Shown: piece by piece, positions 1 through 7,184 of the stretch
Layout of the letters: every line of letters begins with the position of its first letter
Numbering within the stretch: the first letter of the stretch is position 1
NCBI GenBank assembly: GCA_023264075.1
Contig: JALQTG010000135.1
Coordinates: 1 to 8,227 of the forward strand
Reading direction: 5' to 3'
Source: Crocinitomicaceae bacterium
GTDB lineage: Bacteria > Bacteroidota > Bacteroidia > Flavobacteriales_D > Crocinitomicaceae
DNA: 8,227 nucleotides
The notes under the pieces: generated by a model
What the model was told of the DNA's origin: nothing
Seen by the model: only the letters and a program-made list of their open reading frames with translations
Databases searched by the model: none
Made by a program: the position numbers and the translations under genes

Positions 1-206
1 AGTTTCTTTTTGTTCTCCTCAATTCGATGCAGCGCTTTTTGCTTTAGCTCTGGAAGCGTTAACAACAAGAAAATATACAAATCATAAATACGTTCGATGG
101 CATTCATCATTTCCTTCTCACTTTTGAGAAGATTCTCTTCATTCGATTGGAAATACGCATAAAGCGCTTGTAAAACCTTAATTCTTAAATGTCTTCTATT
201 CAGCAT
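1..206 (-). CDS. nusB: Transcription antitermination factor NusB (N-terminal part, cut by window edge)
   Basis: Only the first 68 codons are present; the gene continues off the left edge. The reading frame starts at ATG 206-204 and has no stop. It begins MLNRRHLRIKVLQALYAYFQ, which matches the start of the long Bacteroidota form of NusB. In this form the 'RR..R...LQALYA' helix carries the conserved arginine-rich, RNA-binding face. NusB pairs with NusE (ribosomal protein S10) on boxA RNA to help RNA polymerase read through rRNA operons. Residues 21-50 (many E and K, then IERIYDLYIFLLL) fit the lineage-specific helical insert seen in Bacteroidota NusB, an assignment made from memory of the family. 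It starts 9 bases after the stop of the dehydrogenase gene upstream on the same strand and has no promoter of its own in that gap, so it is probably co-transcribed with it. Confidence 0.85.
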   Translation of the reverse strand, partial: MLNRRHLRIKVLQALYAYFQSNEENLLKSEKEMMNAIERIYDLYIFLLLTLPELKQKALHRIEENKKK

Positions 207-215
207 TACCTCGTT

Positions 216-1313
216 TTACATGGGAAGTTTAACCTTACCGATAGCTTCAATTCTTTCCTCTGCTATTTTATTTGCTATGGCATATGTTGGTATATTTTCG
301 GATTGAGATCGGTCTACAATACCATAAATTGTATCGTAAATAGCCTCAGCTTTGTCCATTGCCCATTTGGTATCTTGTCCATCTACCTCGGCAAAACAGT
401 TAATAACACCACCAGCATTCAAGGCAAAGTCAGGAGCATAAATAATCCCTTTGTCCATCACAATCTTTCCATGAACAGTTTCTTGTGCCAATTGATTATT
501 TGCTGCACCTGCGATGATTGAACATTTCAAGCGATTCAATGTATCGTCATTTACCGTTGCTCCTAATGCACATGGCGCATAGATGTCCATATCGATATCA
601 TAGATTTCATTCAATCCTAAAACTTTGGCATTATACTCAGAAGAAATACGTTTTAACGTTTCTTCGTGAATGTCAGAAATAAATACTTGAGCACCTTCTT
701 CTGTCAAGTGTTTAACGAGGTATTCACCAACATGACCTACTCCTTGAACGGCCACCTTCTTACCAGACAAACTATCTGAACCATACTGTTTCTTTGCACA
801 GGCTTTCATTCCCATGTAGGTTCCGAAAGCAGTGACAGGCGAAGGGTCACCACTTTTCCCTGGCAAACCAGCTACGTGTTTTGTTTCCATACTCACGTAG
901 ACCATATCTTTTGGAGAAATACCAACATCTTCTGCTGTAATATATTTACCCGCTAAACTATTGACAAATTTTCCGAAACGACGAAACAACGCTTCTGACT
1001 TCATCGAGCGCGCGTCACCAATGATGACTGCTTTTCCTCCACCGAGATTAAGACCAGCCAGAGAATTTTTATACGTCATCCCTCTCGACAATCGAAGAAC
1101 GTCGTTCAACGCTTCCATTTCATTATTGTACATCCACATACGGGTACCGCCTAAAGCAGGACCCAGAACGGTATTATGCACAGCGATGATGGCTTTGAGA
1201 CCGGTAGCATTGTCATTACAAAAAAGTAATTGTTCATGACCTAGAGCACCCATCGCAGCGATCACTGGATTTTCGGATGAACTTGTTGCGTGGATTTCTT
1301 TTGTTTCTATCAT
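216..1313 (-). CDS. Leucine dehydrogenase-type Glu/Leu/Phe/Val dehydrogenase
   Basis: Predicted NAD-dependent amino acid dehydrogenase that reversibly deaminates branched-chain amino acids, chiefly leucine to 4-methyl-2-oxopentanoate, in the cytoplasm. With the start chosen here it has 365 residues, a normal family length. The N-terminal dimerisation/substrate domain holds GPALGGTRMW (about 51-60), substrate lysine K82 in MTYK, catalytic lysine K94 in GGGK and catalytic aspartate D129 in TAEDVG. These three lie at a constant offset of 14 from the residues known in the Bacillus leucine dehydrogenase (K68, K80, D115). The C-terminal Rossmann domain has the nucleotide-binding loop GVGHVG at 191-196, and AGAANNQ follows later. 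All key residues are intact. An in-frame ATG 24 bases upstream (1337) would add MFKFLIIE; I prefer 1313 because MIETKE looks like the usual family start. Exact substrate preference cannot be read from sequence; leucine is the best guess. It leads a likely two-gene unit with nusB. Confidence 0.93.
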   Translation of the reverse strand: MIETKEIHATSSSENPVIAAMGALGHEQLLFCNDNATGLKAIIAVHNTVLGPALGGTRMWMYNNEMEALNDVLRLSRGMTYKNSLAGLNLGGGKAVIIGDARSMKSEALFRRFGKFVNSLAGKYITAEDVGISPKDMVYVSMETKHVAGLPGKSGDPSPVTAFGTYMGMKACAKKQYGSDSLSGKKVAVQGVGHVGEYLVKHLTEEGAQVFISDIHEETLKRISSEYNAKVLGLNEIYDIDMDIYAPCALGATVNDDTLNRLKCSIIAGAANNQLAQETVHGKIVMDKGIIYAPDFALNAGGVINCFAEVDGQDTKWAMDKAEAIYDTIYGIVDRSQSENIPTYAIANKIAEERIEAIGKVKLPM

Positions 1314-1354
1314 TTCAATGATCAAAAATTTAAACATCTTTTAAATCTAATGGT

Positions 1355-1362
1355 TAATTTTG
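1355..1362 (+). promoter_or_regulatory. Candidate -7 promoter box for the ABC exporter-uvrA operon
   Basis: TAATTTTG fits the Bacteroidota -7 consensus TAnnTTTG exactly. It lies 47 bases before the ABC transporter start at 1410, so transcription would begin near 1368 and give a leader of about 40 bases. No clear TTG at the expected -33 spacing was seen upstream, so the support is the -7 box and its location only. The 96-base gap 1314-1409 holds no gene. Confidence 0.45.
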
Positions 1363-1389
1363 CACGCAAGCATTCACCAATAGACGTTG

Positions 1390-1397
1390 CAAAAATA
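1390..1397 (-). promoter_or_regulatory. Candidate -7 promoter box for the dehydrogenase-nusB unit
   Basis: Read on the minus strand this is TATTTTTG, an exact match to TAnnTTTG. Transcription would start near 1383 and give a leader of about 70 bases to the start at 1313 (about 45 to the alternative at 1337). No good -33 TTG was seen at normal spacing. A second, weaker possibility closer to the gene is TTG (1367-1369) with TAGATTTA (1342-1349), 17 bases apart; it lacks the final G and would place the transcript start close to the 1337 codon, favouring the 1313 start. Confidence 0.4.
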
Positions 1398-1409
1398 GAA
1401 AATTAATAC

Positions 1410-3179
1410 ATGAAGTCTCTCAGCTATCTGAACAAATATTTTTTTAAGTACAAATGGCAATTGCTTTTGGGAATACTTTTCACGTTTGGTCTGAATTACT
1501 TATATGTTCAAATGCCAGTAATTGTTGGTTCAGCTGTAGATACGTTAGAGGATAATTTTGATCCAGAAAACTGGCTAAATATTGCGCTAACAATGGGTGG
1601 GATTTACATCGCATTTTCATTAGGAAAAGGAATACTGTTATTCTTTCAACGACAAATGATCATTAAGATGTCTCGGTACATCGAATTCGATCTCAAAAAT
1701 GAAATCTATGCTCATTACCAACGATTGAGCTACTCCTTCTACAAACGCAATAGTACGGGCGATTTAATGAATCGAATTTCAGAAGATGTAGCCAAAGTTC
1801 GAATGTACCTTGGACCGGGAGTAATGTACACCGTCAATTTAGTGATTTTGTTTGCTTTTGTCCTTTACTTCATGCTTAACACGAATATAGAGTTGACCCT
1901 ATATGTGTTGGCGCCGCTTCCATTAATGTCATTTTTGATTTACAAAGTTTCCAGCACGATGAATCGGCAAAGTGAGGAAGTGCAGCGTGAACAATCAAGA
2001 ATCTCAACCATAGTTCAAGAATCTTTTTCAGGAATTACAGTGCTAAAAGCATATGGCGGTGAATCACGCTTCGAATCTCAATTTAATACCTCTTCAGACA
2101 GCTACTTAAAAAAACAAATGAATTTGGTAAAAACCAATGCGCTTTTTATGCCAACGATCACTTTTCTTATAGGCATGAGCACAGTACTAACGATTTATTT
2201 GGGCGGGGTTCTTTCTGCGGAAGCGCAATCCACTTTATCCAGTGGAAACATTCTTACTTTTATATTTTATGTCAACATGCTTACTTGGCCATTCGCTTCG
2301 GTTGGATGGGTTACCTCGTTAGTTCAGCGCGCAGCTGCGAGTCAGGAAAGAATCAATGAATTCTTACAGGAACAACCTGAAATTAGTAATCCTACCCAGG
2401 AACCATTTCAGTTTAACGGGAAAATTTCATTCAACAACGTAAGTTATACCTATCCTAATTCAGGCATTCAAGCGATTAAGAATCTTTCCTTCACGGTGGA
2501 AAAAGGACAAACCATTGCCATTTTGGGAAGAACAGGATCTGGAAAAAGTTCAGTAATTAATCTCGTCATGCGTCAATTCGACCCAACTGAGGGAAGCATC
2601 TCCATCGACGACCAACCACTTTCATCTATTAACGTGGAGGATTTTAGAAATCAAACTGGTGTTGTGCCACAAGAAGTATTCTTGTTTTCGGATTCGATTC
2701 GGAATAACATTAAGTTCGGATTAAACGAAGGAGAAGATAGAACGGATGAAGAATTGGACGAAATCATGAAAGTGGCTCATGTCTACCACAACGTGACTGA
2801 TTTTCCAGACGGATTAGATACATTACTTGGCGAACGCGGCGTAAACTTGAGTGGTGGTCAAAAGCAGCGTTTATCAATTTGTAGAGCGCTTATCCGGAAA
2901 CCTAAATTTTTAATTCTGGATGATTGTCTAAGCGCTGTGGACACGGAAACGGAAGAAATTATTCTGAACAATCTCAAGGGGCAAATACAGGACAATACTA
3001 CGCTAATTGTAAGCCATAGGGTTTCTTCCATTCGCTATGCAGATAAAATAATTGTGTTGGAAGACGGAGAAAAAATAGAAGAAGGAAGTCACGAGGAACT
3101 TTTAGCCAAAAAAGGTGTTTACCATGAGGTGTATCAAAAACAACTTCTCGAAGGTGAGCAGACTGAAAACAAGGACTAA
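1410..3179 (+). CDS. ABC exporter half-transporter (fused membrane and ATPase domains)
   Basis: A 589-residue type IV (MsbA/LmrA/BmrC-like) exporter half, expected to work as a dimer in the inner membrane and use ATP to move a lipid, drug or peptide outward; the substrate cannot be told. Residues 1-330 form the membrane domain with about six hydrophobic segments (for example around 17-38, 57-80, 139-156, 163-179, 245-267, 279-300). The ATPase domain covers about 336-580: aromatic A-loop YTYP near 346-349, Walker A GRTGSGKSS at 373-381, Q-loop Q421, signature LSGGQ at 480-484, Walker B FLILDD ending at 505, D-loop SAVD at 508-511 and H-loop H536. The residue after Walker B, normally catalytic glutamate, is D505. 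This is the pattern of the degenerate half of heterodimeric exporters such as TM287/288 and BmrCD, but no partner gene is next to it. The stop overlaps the uvrA start by one base (TAATG). Confidence 0.92.
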   Translation: MKSLSYLNKYFFKYKWQLLLGILFTFGLNYLYVQMPVIVGSAVDTLEDNFDPENWLNIALTMGGIYIAFSLGKGILLFFQRQMIIKMSRYIEFDLKNEIYAHYQRLSYSFYKRNSTGDLMNRISEDVAKVRMYLGPGVMYTVNLVILFAFVLYFMLNTNIELTLYVLAPLPLMSFLIYKVSSTMNRQSEEVQREQSRISTIVQESFSGITVLKAYGGESRFESQFNTSSDSYLKKQMNLVKTNALFMPTITFLIGMSTVLTIYLGGVLSAEAQSTLSSGNILTFIFYVNMLTWPFASVGWVTSLVQRAAASQERINEFLQEQPEISNPTQEPFQFNGKISFNNVSYTYPNSGIQAIKNLSFTVEKGQTIAILGRTGSGKSSVINLVMRQFDPTEGSISIDDQPLSSINVEDFRNQTGVVPQEVFLFSDSIRNNIKFGLNEGEDRTDEELDEIMKVAHVYHNVTDFPDGLDTLLGERGVNLSGGQKQRLSICRALIRKPKFLILDDCLSAVDTETEEIILNNLKGQIQDNTTLIVSHRVSSIRYADKIIVLEDGEKIEEGSHEELLAKKGVYHEVYQKQLLEGEQTENKD

Positions 3180-5959
3180 TGGCTGAAGAAAATATCCATA
3201 TCAAAGGAGCGCGTGTTCACAATTTAAAAAATGTGGAAGTCAAGATTCCACACGGTAAAATGACCGTGATTACTGGGCTTTCAGGATCTGGAAAGTCGTC
3301 GTTAGCATTTGATACACTATACGCCGAGGGGCAGCGTCGCTATATAGAAAGCCTTTCTTCGTATGCGCGTCAATTTTTAGGTAAACTTGATAAACCCGAT
3401 GTAGATTTTATCAAAGGTGTTTCACCAGCAATTGCCATTCAACAAAAAGTAATTTCTACGAATCCCCGATCCACTGTAGGAACTGTAACTGAAATCTATG
3501 ACTACCTGAAGATTTTGTTTGCTCGAATTGGTAAAACATATTCCCCTATTTCCAATGAGGTGGTAAAAAAACATTCGGTTACAGATGTTATTGATGCCTT
3601 ACATAAACAGCTGGAAGGAACAAGAGCATTAATCATTGCCCCCATCCATGATTACCAACGGTATGGTTATCAACGGCAATTGGAAATCTTCCAAGAACAA
3701 GGCTACTCACGAGTTATAGTAGACGGAGATGTGCAATCACTTGATGAAGCTATTGCACTCGGAGAAATAGAGCCTTCCTCTCTCGGACTCGTGATCGATC
3801 GAATCACCACAAAAAAAGAAGATCAGGAGAATGATGCTCGTTTAGCAGATTCGATTCAGCTAGCCTTCGCAGAAGGCAACGGCTATTGCATAATCAATTT
3901 CCCTACTGAAGGAATAAATACAACCTTTTCAAACCGTTTCGAACTAGACGGTATGGAATTCGTAGAACCGAGCGAACATTTCTTCACTTTTAACAATCCA
4001 TATGGAGCATGTAAGACGTGCGAAGGCTTTGGTTCTGTAATTGGAATTGATGAAGAATTAGTTATCCCCAACAGATCGATGTCCGTGTACGAAGGTGCTG
4101 TGATGCCCTGGAAAGGAGAAAAAATGAGTCGTTACCTAGACAAATTCATACGGCAAGCAACTAAAGTCAACTTCCCGATACACCGTCCAATCGAGAAATT
4201 GAGCGAAGCAGAATATCAACTCCTGTGGGAGGGTAATAAGGAAATCGACGGGATCAATGATTTTTTCGAATTTTTAGAGTCTAAACTCTACAAAATTTAC
4301 CACCGTGTCCTACTCGCAAAATATCGCGGAAAAACGCTCTGTAAAGATTGTCGCGGAACGCGTTTGCGCAGGGATGCAAATAATGTAAAAGTGGATGGGA
4401 AAACGATTACAGATATAGTTTTATCCTCTATTGAGGAAAACCTCATTTTTTTTCAAGGCATTCGACTTGATGCCTTTGACCAAACTGTTGCAGGAAGAAT
4501 TCTCACCGAAATTCAGAATAGATTACAATGGTTGTCTGATGTAGGCTTGGGCTACCTGACACTTAACCGGCAAGCCAACTCCCTTTCTGGGGGTGAGTCA
4601 CAACGCATAAACCTGGCTACATCTTTAGGAAGTAGCTTGGTGGGATCAATGTATATATTAGACGAACCGAGTATTGGATTACATCCGCGGGACACGGAAC
4701 GGTTGATTGGAGTATTGAAATCCTTAAAAGAACTTGGCAATACGGTAATTATTGTTGAACACGAAGAAGCTGTAATGATGGCTGCCGACGAAATACTCGA
4801 TATCGGACCAAAGGCTGGTATTCACGGAGGAAATCTGGTTTTTCAGGGAACGCATGCTGCACTAAAGAAGGCAAAAAATAGTTTAACAGCCAAGTACCTT
4901 ACCGGACGGCTTGAAATACCTGTGCCAAAAAAGCGTCGGAAAAGTCCCAACAAAATAACCATTGAGCAAGCACGAGAAAATAATCTTAAAGGCATAGACG
5001 TAGCGTTTCCGCTGCATTCGTTGGTATGCATCTCAGGTGTCAGTGGCTCAGGAAAATCTACACTTGTAAAACAATTGCTTTACCCAGCAGTGCGTAAACA
5101 TTTAGGAATTTACGGTGATAAAATCGGTAAATTCGGAGGGATTTCAGGTGATCTTTCACTTATTCAGGCCGTCGAGCTTATTGATCAAAATCCAATTGGG
5201 CGCAGTTCGCGAAGCAACCCAGTTACATATGTAAAAGCATTTGATGAAATTCGTGATTTATTTGCCAAACAAGCCTTATCTAAGGCGAGGGGTTATAAAC
5301 CTGGTTTTTTCAGCTTTAATGTACCGGGAGGTCGCTGTGACCGTTGCGAAGGCGAAGGTATAATTACTGTATCAATGCAATTTATGGCTGATGTTCATTT
5401 AACATGTGAAAGTTGCCATGGAAAACGCTACAAAAATGAAACACTTGAGGTAACTTATCGGGGGAAAACAATCTCTGATATACTCGACATGAATATTGAT
5501 GATGCCTTTCACTTTTTTGAAGCCATCAAAGGACGTTTTGAACAAAAGATTGCAGAAAAAATTCAACCGCTCGTTGATGTTGGACTCGGTTATCTTCAAA
5601 TGGGACAGCCATCCTCTACCCTTTCAGGAGGAGAGGCTCAACGAATTAAACTCGCATCATTTTTAGCTAAGGCAAAAAAACCGACTCCTACCTTATTCAT
5701 TTTTGACGAGCCAACGACAGGATTGCATTTTTATGATATCGAGAAACTCTTAGTCGCATTAAATCGCTTGATTGACATAGGACACTCGGTAATCGTAATC
5801 GAGCATGACATGGACGTACTCAAATGCGCCGACCATATCATTGATTTAGGACCAGAAGGAGGAATTAAAGGTGGTTGCCTTCAATTTTCAGGAACACCTG
5901 AAGAGCTCATAGGATGCACCGCTAGCTTCACTGGTGAGTATATGAAATCCAAGTTATAA
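3179..5959 (+). CDS. uvrA: UvrABC excinuclease subunit A (damage-recognition ATPase)
   Basis: UvrA is a dimeric ATPase that finds bulky DNA lesions, loads UvrB and so starts nucleotide excision repair. At 926 residues the protein is full length (E. coli 940). It has two ABC-type ATPase halves. First half: Walker A GLSGSGKSS at 33-41, then the UvrA-specific QRRYIESLSSYARQFL, signature LSGGE at 469-473 and Walker B MYILDEP at 491-497. Second half: Walker A GVSGSGKST at 620-628, signature LSGGE at 815-819 and Walker B LFIFDEP at 839-845. The C-terminal zinc knuckle is intact (C720, C723, C743, C746, 19 residues between the pairs). The N-terminal zinc module keeps only its second pair (C278, C281); the first CxxC is replaced by FELDGMEF at 254-261. 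Another pair, C388/C391, starts the conserved CxGTRL motif. Its start codon overlaps the stop of the exporter gene, so it probably depends on upstream transcription and translational coupling. Bacteroidota often carry more than one UvrA, so a paralogue may exist. Confidence 0.96.
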   Translation: MAEENIHIKGARVHNLKNVEVKIPHGKMTVITGLSGSGKSSLAFDTLYAEGQRRYIESLSSYARQFLGKLDKPDVDFIKGVSPAIAIQQKVISTNPRSTVGTVTEIYDYLKILFARIGKTYSPISNEVVKKHSVTDVIDALHKQLEGTRALIIAPIHDYQRYGYQRQLEIFQEQGYSRVIVDGDVQSLDEAIALGEIEPSSLGLVIDRITTKKEDQENDARLADSIQLAFAEGNGYCIINFPTEGINTTFSNRFELDGMEFVEPSEHFFTFNNPYGACKTCEGFGSVIGIDEELVIPNRSMSVYEGAVMPWKGEKMSRYLDKFIRQATKVNFPIHRPIEKLSEAEYQLLWEGNKEIDGINDFFEFLESKLYKIYHRVLLAKYRGKTLCKDCRGTRLRRDANNVKVDGKTITDIVLSSIEENLIFFQGIRLDAFDQTVAGRILTEIQNRLQWLSDVGLGYLTLNRQANSLSGGESQRINLATSLGSSLVGSMYILDEPSIGLHPRDTERLIGVLKSLKELGNTVIIVEHEEAVMMAADEILDIGPKAGIHGGNLVFQGTHAALKKAKNSLTAKYLTGRLEIPVPKKRRKSPNKITIEQARENNLKGIDVAFPLHSLVCISGVSGSGKSTLVKQLLYPAVRKHLGIYGDKIGKFGGISGDLSLIQAVELIDQNPIGRSSRSNPVTYVKAFDEIRDLFAKQALSKARGYKPGFFSFNVPGGRCDRCEGEGIITVSMQFMADVHLTCESCHGKRYKNETLEVTYRGKTISDILDMNIDDAFHFFEAIKGRFEQKIAEKIQPLVDVGLGYLQMGQPSSTLSGGEAQRIKLASFLAKAKKPTPTLFIFDEPTTGLHFYDIEKLLVALNRLIDIGHSVIVIEHDMDVLKCADHIIDLGPEGGIKGGCLQFSGTPEELIGCTASFTGEYMKSKL

Positions 5960-5991
5960 AGAAAGCCCCCTATTGCTAGCAGGCTTTCTTT
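5958..5991. terminator. Bidirectional intrinsic terminator between uvrA and the OmpA-family gene
   Basis: A perfect 10-base inverted repeat, AAAGAAAGCC (5958-5967) and GGCTTTCTTT (5982-5991), encloses a 14-base loop. The arm reads out as T-rich on the far side in either direction, so it can end transcripts of uvrA from the left and of the OmpA-family gene from the right. The left arm begins inside the uvrA stop codon, and the OmpA-family stop is only 15 bases beyond the right arm, so the two convergent genes share one compact hairpin. Confidence 0.85.
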
Positions 5992-6005
5992 GATTTCAAA
6001 ATATC

Positions 6006-7184
6006 CTAATTCAATGTAAAAGATACTCTTCGTTCCTTCGCATTTTGTAATTGCTCATCGTCTCCATCTTCAGCAAACGGTGCTTTCAAATCATGTTTAA
6101 CGTCCTTTAATTGAATTCTATTCACGTCCACATCTTTATTCACTAAAAGACTTCGAATATATTCAGCGCGCTTCATTGAAATGTCATTATACTCTTCACT
6201 CTGAATTTCTTCTGCATCACAATGACCTGTAATAGTAAGTGAAACTTCAGGACTTTCCGCCATCCAATTAGCAATTAAATTAAGGGTTTCATCACCTGCC
6301 AGGGTAACGTCATACCTTCCTTTAGCGTAAAATATATTTTGACTAGCAATCTTTTCGCTCAAATCCATGTCATCGGTAATTGATGCTGAACGCTGGTAAA
6401 CAGTAGATACCTCTGTTTCAGCATCATCAGAATAACCACATTCACAATTTTGATCTGGACCTAAAAGAAATACACTTACATCATCAATGTAGTAATAACC
6501 TGCGATTACTTGATTCCCTTTTAATTCCCTTGGTTTTTTATTTTTTTCGCTCTTTACTTGATCATTCTGTGTGAAATTACCGATAGTTATATATCGCTCT
6601 CCTCCTTCCGCAACATATTCTCCACACACTATTTCCCAACCATACATGGCATTAAAAATAATTTCCTGCGGATGTAAAATATGAGGTTCTTCAATAAGCG
6701 CAGGAACCTTTTCTTTCGTTTCAAATGGCTTTTTCGAAATATGCGCACCTAATTTGTTAGACGAATATTTACTCAATTCAGCTAAGGATGCACGAAAAGT
6801 CACTTTGTAGCGCATACCCTTTTTCATTGGAGTACTTAATTTAGAAGTGATATAAGACCGCGGCATTTTATCGCCGTAAGAGTATACAATAATTCCAGCG
6901 TAGTTGGTCCCATCCACAGCATCCTCTTTTCCGTAAAAATTCATCGGAACTTGAATATCTGGAGTATTAGAACTTTCAGAAAACAAATCTGCACCAACTC
7001 CTGTTGGAGAAACCCAACCTTCTGCGGCTTCAATTCCACCTAGGCGACGAAGCTTACCACTTATTTGTTCAAAACTACCATTCGGAACTAAATTTTCCGC
7101 CTCCTGTGCCAATAGACCACACGTCAAACCAATTATTGGTAACATCCTAAAAATACTTATCATTTTTTCAACTTTATAGTTCAT
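6006..7184 (-). CDS. Exported OmpA-domain protein with N-terminal 'NLVPNGSFE' beta-sandwich-like module
   Basis: A 392-residue envelope protein of unknown specific role. Residues 1-27 look like a signal peptide: short lysine-bearing start, hydrophobic stretch around MLPIIGLTCGLLA, then AQ. C22 does not sit in a proper lipobox, so a soluble or peptidoglycan-bound form is more likely than a lipoprotein. NLVPNGSFE (31-39) and YYYIDDVSVFL (230-240) are the typical first and last strands of carbohydrate-binding-like jelly-roll domains in Bacteroidota surface proteins. After a short linker with C247 and C249, residues about 282-392 form an OmpA-type peptidoglycan-binding domain: TGHCD at 319-323, ISMKRA at 335-340 and ERRV at 384-387. 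The ISMKRA motif is one residue short of the usual NxxLSxxRA, so binding could be altered. The start at 7184 overlaps the end of hemE by 11 bases; an alternative ATG at 7163 would give 385 residues and a shorter but still good signal peptide. An in-frame ATG at 7247 lies within hemE and would spoil the signal peptide. Confidence 0.85.
   Translation of the reverse strand: MNYKVEKMISIFRMLPIIGLTCGLLAQEAENLVPNGSFEQISGKLRRLGGIEAAEGWVSPTGVGADLFSESSNTPDIQVPMNFYGKEDAVDGTNYAGIIVYSYGDKMPRSYITSKLSTPMKKGMRYKVTFRASLAELSKYSSNKLGAHISKKPFETKEKVPALIEEPHILHPQEIIFNAMYGWEIVCGEYVAEGGERYITIGNFTQNDQVKSEKNKKPRELKGNQVIAGYYYIDDVSVFLLGPDQNCECGYSDDAETEVSTVYQRSASITDDMDLSEKIASQNIFYAKGRYDVTLAGDETLNLIANWMAESPEVSLTITGHCDAEEIQSEEYNDISMKRAEYIRSLLVNKDVDVNRIQLKDVKHDLKAPFAEDGDDEQLQNAKERRVSFTLN

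Noticed and set aside
189..521. Open reading frame on the plus strand, 110 residues
   Set aside because: It lies antisense to the dehydrogenase and nusB start, both strongly supported by conserved motifs, and its translation is low-complexity and cysteine-rich with no family resemblance.
961..1239. Open reading frame on the plus strand, 92 residues
   Set aside because: It is fully antisense to the conserved catalytic core of the dehydrogenase and encodes no recognisable domain.
2229..2246. Inverted repeat TCCACT/AGTGGA with six-base loop
   Set aside because: It is inside the exporter coding sequence, short, has no T-tract after it, and is the kind of hairpin expected by chance.
2998..3204. 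Minus-strand open frame across the exporter-uvrA junction
   Set aside because: It is opposite two well-supported genes and its translation resembles no protein; the same holds for short minus-strand frames at 3883-4071, 4552-4740, 4843-5031 and 5399-5599 inside uvrA.
4276..4291. Inverted repeat TAGAGT/ACTCTA within uvrA
   Set aside because: Six base pairs only, inside a coding region with no sign of regulation.
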